Source: Plebeiibacterium sediminum | GTDB taxonomy: Bacteria; Bacteroidota; Bacteroidia; Bacteroidales; Marinilabiliaceae | NCBI RefSeq assembly: GCF_026013605.1 | Contig: NZ_JAPDPJ010000007.1 | Location: forward strand, 60,791-124,790 | DNA: 64,000 nucleotides | Reading direction: 5' to 3' | Position numbers and translations under genes: made by a program | Notes under the pieces: model-generated | The model's database searches: none | The model's input: the letters and a program-made list of their open reading frames with translations, nothing else | What the model was told of the DNA's origin: nothing | Part shown: positions 43,201-50,289 of the stretch, piece after piece | Layout of the letters: every line of letters begins with the position of its first letter | How positions within the stretch are numbered: position 1 is the stretch's first letter

Positions 43201-44714
43201 CCTTTAAACTCAACCTGAGCATTAGGATCATCCAGAGAAATTTTACCGTTAAATCGTTTGTTGGAAAGCAATCCATTCAGTACAATCTTTTCATATTTAT
43301 AATTATTGTAGTCAATAGAATCAATGGTACCATTAATGTAAGCATTAAAATGTTTATCAACAGTTCTGTACCCCTGAACGGAGATATCCATGGTTACATT
43401 GTTCAGGTTATTTTCAGAATTAATGATTTTTCCAATGTTTAGGGATGTGGTATTCAGGTATCCTGAATAAACCAATTTATTCCCTTCTGTAACCTTAATG
43501 CCAAGGTCTGTTTTTAATTTTCCTATCTCTGTCGAAAATTCACCGTATGCGACTAAGTTATCTATAAATCCTGAGAAATTACCGCTATATTCAATGTTCC
43601 CAAACTGTTTAAAAGAAGAAGGAAAACTCAATTCACCAGAACTTTTAATCAGAGGCGTTAGCTTAGTTAAGTCTGTAATATTGGTAGATAGTTTTTTTAC
43701 ATTCAGGAACAAAAAAGTTTCATCTATATTGGGAAGTCCTTTAATATCAAAGCTGGTTTCAATATTAGTATCAGTTCCTGCGTTTATAAATATATTGCGT
43801 CCTTTAATATCATTTATTGTACCTTCCAGAATACCTTTCATATTTAGTGGGTATTTTATTTTAGGAAGTTTTGGGAAAAACAATGCCAGATCGTTATAGT
43901 TTGATGAAATTGAATTGATTTTGGCACTGAACGGAATCTTGGTAATATCATTTTCTGCAATAGCAGCTGAGTCTCTTTCAATATTTAGATATTCAATGCT
44001 GATAAATGAATGCTTAAGTTTTGCTCTGAAAGCTTTCATTCCAAAACTATGCTTTCCAAAAGCCAATATTCCTTTTGTGTTATTTAATGATAAACCGGAA
44101 CGTTCCTTAAACGATAGATTGCTTATTCTGGCAGAAATGGAGTCTTCAAGAAAATTTATTTTATCAATGGATAAATTTAATTGTGAAATTTGAATGTCAT
44201 TTCTATCAAAGCCCTTAGCTTGATTGGTTTTTGATGCATAGTTTCTGTAATTCAAATTACAATTTCTTACCTTAATTTCTTTGGTGTGATATTTCCATTT
44301 TGAATTAGATGAGTTCTTGTTTTGTAAGGAATCAATAATAAATTGGAAATTATGTTTGTTTCCTTTCTTCGAAATCTTAGAAATAGCATTAACAGCTGTT
44401 AATCTGCTAAAGTAAATTTGATTCTTCGAAAAAATCAATGAATCAATAGAAGCTTCCAGTTTATTTGCATAAATAAGCGTGTCTTTATTTTTATCTTTAA
44501 TTAAGAAATCAGTAATTACTAATTTTTTAATGGGTTTAAAGTTAATTTTTTCTAAAGTTACTTCTACTCCAAAGTCTTCGGATAACTGAGAGGTAATCCG
44601 TTTGCCTATTGTATTTTGTATCCCGGGAATTAATAGAATAAAATATATTAATATCGGGAAAATAATAAGGCCCAGAATGAAATAGAATAATATTTTATAA
44701 GATTTTTTAATAAT
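40233..44714 (-). CDS. tamB: TamB-like translocation/assembly module protein, start unclear
   Basis: About 1,490 residues. The C-terminal TamB domain (GDYLFSLENVVNKRFDINKG, LWEGDPYDALIDITATYKI) is clear, and most of the protein is AsmA/TamB-type beta-rich repeats. The frame reads upstream of the first ordinary start codon (TTG at 44438) through a basic and hydrophobic N-terminal anchor (FILGLIIFPILIYFILLIP), clearly part of the protein. No ATG, GTG or TTG exists there. An in-frame ATG at 44738 is cut off by TAG two codons later (44732-44730). I list the first ATT (44714) as a possible start. TamB proteins bridge the two membranes and help insert outer membrane proteins or move lipids. tsaD is divergent. 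Confidence 0.88.
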   Translation of the reverse strand: MIKKSYKILFYFILGLIIFPILIYFILLIPGIQNTIGKRITSQLSEDFGVEVTLEKINFKPIKKLVITDFLIKDKNKDTLIYANKLEASIDSLIFSKNQIYFSRLTAVNAISKISKKGNKHNFQFIIDSLQNKNSSNSKWKYHTKEIKVRNCNLNYRNYASKTNQAKGFDRNDIQISQLNLSIDKINFLEDSISARISNLSFKERSGLSLNNTKGILAFGKHSFGMKAFRAKLKHSFISIEYLNIERDSAAIAENDITKIPFSAKINSISSNYNDLALFFPKLPKIKYPLNMKGILEGTINDIKGRNIFINAGTDTNIETSFDIKGLPNIDETFLFLNVKKLSTNITDLTKLTPLIKSSGELSFPSSFKQFGNIEYSGNFSGFIDNLVAYGEFSTEIGKLKTDLGIKVTEGNKLVYSGYLNTTSLNIGKIINSENNLNNVTMDISVQGYRTVDKHFNAYINGTIDSIDYNNYKYEKIVLNGLLSNKRFNGKISLDDPNAQVEFKGKMDFEKEVPEFDFNASVHNLKLDKLQIAPSLKNSAINADIHSFLYGNNLNDITGNIKLVDGTIETENSTFKLDSFVINSSQDLQGLKTLSVNSNILEARLTGEYQLKLLPKQVNQLLSSYLPSLFTRTVNTESAPCNIDFSIKTKQLQDLLYTFNPNIYIADNSEIKGKFISKENDLELDGNFDEFKYNTIHGNKINLYFKSDTSKITSNLRCETIFFGDLLPLYNFTLTQQSQNDTLSANIFWNNWDEKTNSGAIFTNSTFNKSTSGEIYSSTNILPSSIIINDTTWRIQESSFHINPNGLKINTFRTHHLNQEISVNGAMYKTGKNSLSAYFRNINLEETTRFLNIKRLEFKGLLNGEIEVSENIESPIISSNLVINDFNVNDEEIGNFKIRSSWDKERNAVILNTNAQRGDLNTIIGGGYFSPKNKNYEFAFKVDSLPIGFLNLYLSKIAQNLKGTASGNISLKNGADRIELDGNFNVNKTSFDINLLKCSFFIEDSVRLTSDSLVFKNMTVTDTDGKRGSFTGEILHNNFYNMSYNLYARANNMLVLNTTVQDNPYYYGNVYASGDLAVTGTTDEINIDIQGKSEQNTKLFIPISDREESLDNNFIQFINHSDSTFTTSSQNTENDYKVNLSNFSMNMGIEITPDAQLQVIFDPTVGDILRSSGNGFLQIQISKEGDINFYGDYIAEDGDYLFSLENVVNKRFDINKGGTVLWEGDPYDALIDITATYKIKTSIQPLVAPSSDDINENGEIYKRIPINCDLILGDRLSQPSVKFDISAPTMEESTQNIIEDAINTEEELNRQVLSLLILNKFFTPSYNAGSGSNNQVNTAALTTTSEMLSSYLSNWLSQISNDLDIGINYRPEDEISSEQIEVALSTQLFNNRVSLNGNVEYGGYSAVQQNTSNIVGDFDMDVKLNKSGSLRAKAYTHSNDDFSYDSSPTTQGVGLSYQEEFNTFGELIRKYWDWITGKAKKEKELELETDNNP

Positions 44715-45024
44715 TTTGCGTTTTAATTTCTAAAACATTGATAGCTTTTAGCTAAAGATTTGATTATTAGTTTTTGAAAACGATTATAGTGGTTTATTAA
44801 ATGTTATTAATAAACACCTTGTAAATCAATTCTTTGTGTAATGACTAAAATCTATCATTCTGTTATAATGCAAAAGTAATTAAAAAAGGATAAGAGTAAA
44901 CTGGCAATCAACTAAAATTATTTAAGCTTAACAAAGCAATAATTAAAGCAACTTCAATAGAACATTGAATAGAGGTTATTAGTTTAGTGAGTAGGTTTTG
45001 TTTTTAATGAGGAAGGATACGATA

Positions 45025-46044
45025 ATGAGTACATATATTCTTGGAATTGAATCATCATGTGATGATACTTCAGCAGCAGTTTTTAAGGATGAGGAAATTC
45101 TATCAAATAGAATTGCGAATCAGGATGTTCATAAATCCTATGGTGGTGTAGTACCAGAATTAGCCTCTCGCGCCCACCAGCAGAACATCATACCTGTAGT
45201 GGATCAGGCGTTAAAAGATGCAGGTGTTAAGGCTTCGGATATAAACGCAGTTGCGTTTACCAGAGGACCAGGTTTAATGGGTTCATTACTTGTTGGAACA
45301 TCTTTTGCAAAAGGTTTTGCTTTAGCAAATAATATTCCTTTGGTTGAAGTGAATCATCTTCATGCTCATGTGTTGGCACATTTCATAAAAGAGCCTGATG
45401 GAGACAATGATCATCCGGAATTTCCATTTCTATGTTTATTGGTTTCAGGAGGAAATAGTCAGATTGTTTTAGTGAAGAATTATGCTGAAATGGAAGTTGT
45501 TGGACAAACAATCGATGATGCAGCTGGAGAGGCTTTTGATAAGTGTGCTAAAGTTATGGGTTTACCATACCCGGGGGGACCTTTAATTGACAAGCAGGCA
45601 AAAGAAGGTGATGAAAATGCTTTTCAGTTTGCAAAGCCTCGTATAAAGGATTATGATTATAGCTTTAGTGGGTTAAAAACATCATTTTTATATTTCTTAA
45701 GGGATCAGATAAAATTTAATCCTGATTTTATTGAAGAGAATAAGGCTGATTTATGTGCTTCGTTACAAAAAACAATAGTCGATATTTTATTGGCAAAATT
45801 GGAAAAAGCTGCCAAAGATTTGAAAATTAACCAGGTGGCGTTGGCCGGCGGGGTTTCAGCTAATTCCGGTTTAAGAGAAGGTTTGTTAAATTTAGCTAAG
45901 AAAAGGAAATGGAAAACCTTTATTCCAAAATTTGCGTACACAACAGATAATGCTGCGATGATTGCTGTTACAGGGTATTATAAATACAAGTCGGGGGAGT
46001 TTGCAAACCACGAAGATGCACCGTTTAGCAGGGTTGTATTTTAA
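45025..46044 (+). CDS. tsaD: tRNA threonylcarbamoyladenosine transferase subunit TsaD
   Basis: 339 residues from the ATG at 45025, preceded by AGGAAGGA; an upstream TTG would add nine residues. ILGIESSCDDTSAAV opens the ASKHA ATPase fold. The metal-binding HxxxH is His111-Leu-His-Ala-His115 (NHLHAHVLAHF), and LVSGGNSQIV, DDAAGEAFDKCAK and LAGGVSANSGLR follow. With TsaB and TsaE it adds threonylcarbamoyl to A37 of ANN-decoding tRNAs. It is divergent from tamB, a conserved neighbourhood in Bacteroidota. Confidence 0.96.
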   Translation: MSTYILGIESSCDDTSAAVFKDEEILSNRIANQDVHKSYGGVVPELASRAHQQNIIPVVDQALKDAGVKASDINAVAFTRGPGLMGSLLVGTSFAKGFALANNIPLVEVNHLHAHVLAHFIKEPDGDNDHPEFPFLCLLVSGGNSQIVLVKNYAEMEVVGQTIDDAAGEAFDKCAKVMGLPYPGGPLIDKQAKEGDENAFQFAKPRIKDYDYSFSGLKTSFLYFLRDQIKFNPDFIEENKADLCASLQKTIVDILLAKLEKAAKDLKINQVALAGGVSANSGLREGLLNLAKKRKWKTFIPKFAYTTDNAAMIAVTGYYKYKSGEFANHEDAPFSRVVF

Positions 46045-46088
46045 TGGGGAAAAAAGACCTGTTTATTAAAAAGCTCAACTCTTTTGTC

Positions 46089-46119
46089 AAAAGGGGGTAA
46101 GTATTTTATTAAAAGGGGG
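46089..46119 (+). promoter_or_regulatory. Tandem AAAAGGGGG boxes upstream of the peptide operon
   Basis: AAAAGGGGG occurs at 46089-46097 and 46111-46119. The 22-bp spacing equals two helical turns. The second copy sits about 21 bp before the -7 box at 46141, in the -33 region. G runs are rare in this AT-rich DNA. This looks like an activator or alternative-sigma site; inference. Confidence 0.45.
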
Positions 46120-46140
46120 AGGTATGAATTTGTTTTTTTA

Positions 46141-46148
46141 TATTTTTG
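46141..46148 (+). promoter_or_regulatory. Candidate -7 box of the peptide operon
   Basis: TATTTTTG fits TAnnTTTG and lies 22 nt before the PqqD-like gene's ATG at 46171. The usual -33 TTTG is missing and is replaced by a G-rich box. Confidence 0.45.
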
Positions 46149-46170
46149 TCCCGAACTGAAAATAAATGAG

Positions 46171-46461
46171 ATGGATTTTTCAAAAGTTTACTGTAAAAGT
46201 GAACGGTTTGTAGAAAAAAGTATAGGGAATGAAAAGGTACTGGTTCCATTGACAGATAATGTTGCTGACATGAATCATGTACTAACACTGAATGAAGTAG
46301 GAACTTTTTTGTATGATCAGGTTAATGGAGAGAAATCTGTAAGTGATATTTTGAGTTTGTTATTAGAAGAATATGATGTTTCTAATGAAATTGCAAAAAA
46401 AGATATAGAACAATTTATCAATAATACCGTTAGTAAGGGTATATTATTCGAAAAACAATAA
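46171..46461 (+). CDS. PqqD family protein (RiPP recognition element)
   Basis: 96 residues from the ATG at 46171; the frame is open to a TTG at 46084, but this overlaps the promoter. The winged-helix PqqD fold is recognisable from TLNEVGTFLYDQVNGEKSVSDI and the closing DIEQFINNTVSKGILFE. PqqD-type domains bind the leader of a precursor peptide and deliver it to modifying enzymes. The next gene encodes a 78-residue small peptide, 21 nt on. The whole group of five genes is closely packed, which supports a RiPP-type role. No PQQ synthesis genes are nearby. Confidence 0.8.
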   Translation: MDFSKVYCKSERFVEKSIGNEKVLVPLTDNVADMNHVLTLNEVGTFLYDQVNGEKSVSDILSLLLEEYDVSNEIAKKDIEQFINNTVSKGILFEKQ

Positions 46462-46482
46462 TTAAGATTGTTTTACCAATAA

Positions 46483-46719
46483 ATGAATAGCTTGAAAGGA
46501 AATAAAAAAATATATTCAAAGCCGGAGTTAGAGGTTGTAGCGGTTGATCATGAGATTTCATTGGTGATGATGACTAGCCCTCCTCCAGGAGAGGGTGAGA
46601 ATTTACCAACAGTAAATGTAGAAAATACATTAAACTCCAGTAATAATCCAGTAAATAATTATAGTAGTTCTTCAGATAGTTATCCTTTTGGTAGTAATTC
46701 ACCTGAATATAATAAATAA
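46483..46719 (+). CDS. Putative precursor peptide, 78 residues
   Basis: The first 31 residues (KKIYSKPELEVVAVDHEIS then LVMMT) have the look of a leader: a short strand-forming motif with KPELEVV that a PqqD domain could bind. A Pro/Gly turn follows (SPPPGEGENLP, 32-42). The rest (43-78) is low-complexity Asn/Ser/Pro with a run of four Ser at 61-64, ends in EYNK, and has no Cys. There is no signal peptide. It lies 21 nt after the PqqD gene and 8 nt before a kinase-like gene. Its role as RiPP precursor is inferred from context; a scaffold or small structural protein is the alternative. Confidence 0.65.
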   Translation: MNSLKGNKKIYSKPELEVVAVDHEISLVMMTSPPPGEGENLPTVNVENTLNSSNNPVNNYSSSSDSYPFGSNSPEYNK

Positions 46720-46727
46720 GCTGTTAT

Positions 46728-47630
46728 ATGCATTGTGACCATGATAAATTGGTCTTGAAAGTTGCAGACCTTATTTTAGAATTAAGATCTGATAGTGATC
46801 AAATATTATTTGATGCTGAGAATTCTTTACTTCATTATAGAATTAATAATTTTACACGAGTAGATTTTCATTGTAATTTTATTTTAAAGAAACCAACTAT
46901 AAGTAATATCCAAGATTGGTCTTTTATAGGAAAACCAGAGAATAATGGATACCTAAATTATTCATGGAGGGTTAAGAGTACCTCAGAAAAAATTTTTATT
47001 CAAGTAGATTTTGATGATCATAATCAGTTGAAAAGTTTATTGGCTATTATTCAACCAGGTTTGTCAAAAATTGAAGTCGAAGTTGAAAAGCATATCCGAA
47101 TACAGGGGCCTATTTATATGGATCCTTTAATTCATCCTTTAGGCTCTTTGTTGTTATTATATATGTTTCATCTTAAAGGAGGTGTTTTAATGCACGCTTC
47201 TGCCGTTATAGATTATGGGAATTCTTATTTATTTTCAGGAGTATCCGGGATCGGAAAGTCTACCATGGCCAGATTGTGGTTTGAGTGTGGAGGTGATGTT
47301 ATTAATGATGATAGAGTTGTGTTAAGGTTGCAGGATGATGTGGTAAAGATTTATAATAACCCGATGCCTTATTATCAACAATACCCCAAAGAAGGTGTAT
47401 TGAAAAAGATTTTTCTACTAAAACAAAGTCCGGAAAACTATATAAGACCTGTTTCTGGAGTAAATGCCTACTCAAGAGTACTGGGTAACTTTATTCAGCA
47501 GTTTTATGAAAAAGAGATGGTAAACAAGCATCTTGATTATATTCTTAAAATTTTAGATAGGGTATCTGTATATGAAGTTGGTTTTAAGCCAGATCAAGAA
47601 ATTGTTTCACTTATAAGAAGTTTAGATTAA
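46728..47630 (+). CDS. HPr kinase-like P-loop protein
   Basis: 300 residues. The C-terminal half (about 135-300) has the HPr kinase fold: LMHASAV with His156, P loop GVSGIGKST (171-179) and INDDRVVL with Asp194/Asp195. The N-terminal 130 residues are unrecognised. No HPr or PTS gene is near. In paeninodin-type lasso clusters, homologous kinases phosphorylate a serine of the precursor peptide; the Ser-rich peptide encoded immediately upstream makes that role attractive here. The true substrate is unproven. Confidence 0.8.
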   Translation: MHCDHDKLVLKVADLILELRSDSDQILFDAENSLLHYRINNFTRVDFHCNFILKKPTISNIQDWSFIGKPENNGYLNYSWRVKSTSEKIFIQVDFDDHNQLKSLLAIIQPGLSKIEVEVEKHIRIQGPIYMDPLIHPLGSLLLLYMFHLKGGVLMHASAVIDYGNSYLFSGVSGIGKSTMARLWFECGGDVINDDRVVLRLQDDVVKIYNNPMPYYQQYPKEGVLKKIFLLKQSPENYIRPVSGVNAYSRVLGNFIQQFYEKEMVNKHLDYILKILDRVSVYEVGFKPDQEIVSLIRSLD

Positions 47631-47646
47631 AAGGTTTAATAAGTAT

Positions 47647-48096
47647 ATGAATTCCCTTGGTTCAAAGAAAGATATTATTTCTCAAGTATTTATTGATCTT
47701 TTACAACAAGGTAAAGATGTGGATATTCCCGTTTATGGGTTAAGTATGTTCCCTTTTTATTTACCAGAAGATCATGTTCGAGTTGGTAAAGTAAATTTTG
47801 ATACGCTGAAACCAGGAGATGTTGTTGTTTTTAAATCAGGAAATAAATTAGTTGCACATCGTCTTTTGAAAATTGATAGAAATAGAAAATTTCTAATTTG
47901 TAAGGGTGATGGACTTATTTATAAGGATAAGATCATTTTTAATGATGATGTTGTAGGAGTAGTCTGTCAGCATTTTAGAAATAGTCGTGTAATAAAATCA
48001 TATCCATTGATTCGGCGAGTAATGGTTTTTATAACCCCATTTACGGGATTTTTGTTCTTTTATACTGCAAGAATATGGAATAAAATGCAAAGCTAA
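47647..48096 (+). CDS. Signal peptidase-like serine protease (S26B, Sec11/SipW type)
   Basis: 149 residues. The catalytic Ser33 is in YGLSMFPF, the general base is His71 in VAHRLLKI rather than Lys, and Asp88 is in CKGDGLI. This Ser/His/Asp arrangement is that of Sec11/SipW-type peptidases, not the Ser/Lys LepB type. One membrane helix is visible near the C terminus (about 124-141), and none at the N terminus. It probably cleaves the exported or leader-bearing peptide of this operon. It lies 16 nt after the kinase-like gene. Confidence 0.72.
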   Translation: MNSLGSKKDIISQVFIDLLQQGKDVDIPVYGLSMFPFYLPEDHVRVGKVNFDTLKPGDVVVFKSGNKLVAHRLLKIDRNRKFLICKGDGLIYKDKIIFNDDVVGVVCQHFRNSRVIKSYPLIRRVMVFITPFTGFLFFYTARIWNKMQS

Positions 48097-48134
48097 GAAA
48101 GTATATTTATTACTTTCAGCTTTTATTTTTGTTT

Positions 48135-49931
48135 ATGAAGTATAATTTAAAAAATATTGTTCGTGCCTTAAAGCTGATATGGCAAAGCTCTCCATGTTGG
48201 AGTATTATAAATTTTTTATTTGTAGTACTAAGAGGAATAATGCCATTGATGTTGATTTTTATTGTACAGCAAATCGTTGATGAAGTTGGTTTGCTGACAA
48301 ATACTTCAAGTTTAGCTGATGGGTTTAATAAAATGGTTGGAATACTGTTGTTTGCAGCCCTAATTTTTTCCATTAATGCCATTCTAAACTCTTTTGCTTC
48401 CATAGTTAGCGAAAAGCATACATATTTTATAAATGATACAATTCAAAATTTAATTCATAAGCGTACTACTGTAATGGATTATACAAATTTTGACGATTAT
48501 TCATTTCATGATATTTATTTTCGTGCTGTTAATGAGGCTTCTTATCGACCAGCACATACATACTATTCATTTATAGGATTGGTTCAAAATGGAATATCTC
48601 TGGTTCTGATAGCTGGATTACTTGCTGTTTTACATTGGGTTATTATTGTGTCATTAATTTTAGTTTCCTTTTTAATAATAATAATAAGACTTTATTTTTC
48701 AAGGAAAATATATGGTTTTAAACGTACACATACAGAAAACGAACGTGTTGTTGGATATTATAACAGACTGCTTACAGGAAAAGAATTCGCCAAAGAATTA
48801 AGAGTGTTTAATCTCGCCTCCTTGTTCAAAGAAAGGTATGAAAAGAGTAAAAATGACCTACGACGAGAACGGTATACATTATTAGTTAAGAAATCCACGT
48901 ATGAACTATTGGTTCAATTTGTTATTACTGCTTTGTTGATTTTTATATTTGGATTTATTGCCAATGAAACTATTCATGGAAATATTACACAAGGTGGCAT
49001 GGTAATGTGTTTTTTGGCCTTATATAGAGGATATAATTTTTTGCAGGGATTTTTAGGTCAGATATCAGGGTTGTATGAAGATGGTCTGTTTCTTAAAAAC
49101 TTCTTTGAGTTTCTTGACTATGATATAGTGAAAGAAAGTAAACAAAGAAAGAGCGTTTTTCCAAGTAGTATAAAAAAAGGAATATCTATTAAAGATGTTT
49201 CTTTTAAATATCCAAATAGTTCAAGAAGTGTTTTTGAGGGAATTTCTTTCGATATTGCGAAGGGAGAAACTGTAGCAATAGTAGGGGCTAATGGAGCAGG
49301 AAAGTCAACTCTTATTAAGTTAATTTGTGGTCTTTATCAACCGGATTCCGGAAGTATTTATGCTGATGAAATAGAATTGTCAGATATATCGAGTGAATCA
49401 TTAGCAAAGAATATAACTGTGGTTTTTCAGGACTTTATGTTGTATAATTTGTCTGCAAGAGAAAATATATGGCTTGGTGATATTGCTAAGGATAAAGAAT
49501 CTCCTGAAATTGAATCCAGTGCTCAGAAGTCTGGTATCCATTCTCTTTTAATAGATTTACCAAGAGGTTATGAAACTCACTTAGGTACACTTTTTAAAGA
49601 TAGTGAAATGTTAAGTGTCGGAGAGTGGCAAAGGATGGCTTTATCCAGGAGTTTCTTTAATGATGCCCAATTGGTAGTGTTGGATGAACCAACCAGTTCA
49701 ATGGATGCACAAACAGAATCTTTATTGGTTGAGAATTTTAAAATGATAACAAAAAATAGAACTTCAATTATTGTAAGTCATCGTATGTCAACAATACAAT
49801 TGGCCGATAAAGTGATATTTATTGGAGAGAAAGGTGTAATTGAAGAAGGTTTTCCTGAAGTTTTAATGAATAAGAGAGGTGCATTTTTTAATATGGTTCA
49901 ATCTCTTAAAAATACAGGATTTAGTTTATAG
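48135..49931 (+). CDS. ABC exporter, fused membrane and ATPase domains
   Basis: 598 residues from the ATG at 48135; a TTG six bases upstream is unlikely. Six membrane helices cover about 20-320. The ATPase (about 350-598) has Walker A GANGAGKST, signature LSVGEWQRMAL, Walker B LVVLDEPTSSMD and the switch His in IIVSHRMS. There is no N-terminal C39 peptidase, so leader removal must come from another protein, fitting the peptidase encoded just upstream. It resembles lasso and lantibiotic exporters. It is the last gene of the operon; no clear terminator follows. Confidence 0.92.
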   Translation: MKYNLKNIVRALKLIWQSSPCWSIINFLFVVLRGIMPLMLIFIVQQIVDEVGLLTNTSSLADGFNKMVGILLFAALIFSINAILNSFASIVSEKHTYFINDTIQNLIHKRTTVMDYTNFDDYSFHDIYFRAVNEASYRPAHTYYSFIGLVQNGISLVLIAGLLAVLHWVIIVSLILVSFLIIIIRLYFSRKIYGFKRTHTENERVVGYYNRLLTGKEFAKELRVFNLASLFKERYEKSKNDLRRERYTLLVKKSTYELLVQFVITALLIFIFGFIANETIHGNITQGGMVMCFLALYRGYNFLQGFLGQISGLYEDGLFLKNFFEFLDYDIVKESKQRKSVFPSSIKKGISIKDVSFKYPNSSRSVFEGISFDIAKGETVAIVGANGAGKSTLIKLICGLYQPDSGSIYADEIELSDISSESLAKNITVVFQDFMLYNLSARENIWLGDIAKDKESPEIESSAQKSGIHSLLIDLPRGYETHLGTLFKDSEMLSVGEWQRMALSRSFFNDAQLVVLDEPTSSMDAQTESLLVENFKMITKNRTSIIVSHRMSTIQLADKVIFIGEKGVIEEGFPEVLMNKRGAFFNMVQSLKNTGFSL

Positions 49932-50289
49932 TATTTATTTCTTTTCTGCGTTGTAATCCTTTAATATTTTCATTTCTTCAAATCATTGTCAGTTCAAATA
50001 GATTGGTGTTGCTTGGTTTAAGTAATTAAATACTCTTATATACTTACATCCAGGTTATGGTGAAAAATGGAATGAATATGTAAAATATTCGAGTTATTCA
50101 ATAACTAAATGTCAAAAAACGTCTAATATTCCATGAATCAAATGTTAATTTTGATGAAAAAATCATATTTATTTACGAATTCATGTAACTATCTATCTAT
50201 TTTGCGTAGAAATAGGTAATCTTTGTGAACATTTCAGTGCTTATAAATTAGTGTTGAGGTGTTATGTTGTTGTTAATATGTTATGTGAA
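49932..50289. other. Intergenic region without a gene
   Basis: 358 bp of AT-rich DNA between the exporter and the secreted repeat protein. A small palindrome GTTAT-TCA-ATAAC lies near 50094. No confident promoter or terminator was found; TATTTTGCG and AATCTTTG near 50198-50224 are imperfect -7 candidates. Confidence 0.4.

Noticed and set aside
41653..43899. Several plus-strand ORFs of 85-133 codons within tamB
   Set aside because: They mirror the tamB frame on the opposite strand; the TamB protein is clear and the antisense translations have no motifs.
46084..46170. N-terminal extension of the PqqD-like protein from a TTG
   Set aside because: It would overlap the promoter box and the G-rich repeats, and the PqqD fold begins after the ATG at 46171.
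46728..47630. Calling the protein a true HPr kinase/phosphatase (hprK)
   Set aside because: No HPr or PTS gene is nearby, the N-terminal part differs, and the context points to a peptide substrate.
46171..49931. Calling the operon a lasso peptide cluster
   Set aside because: The kinase, PqqD-like protein and exporter fit, but there is no cyclase or B2 protease gene, and the small peptide lacks a typical lasso core.
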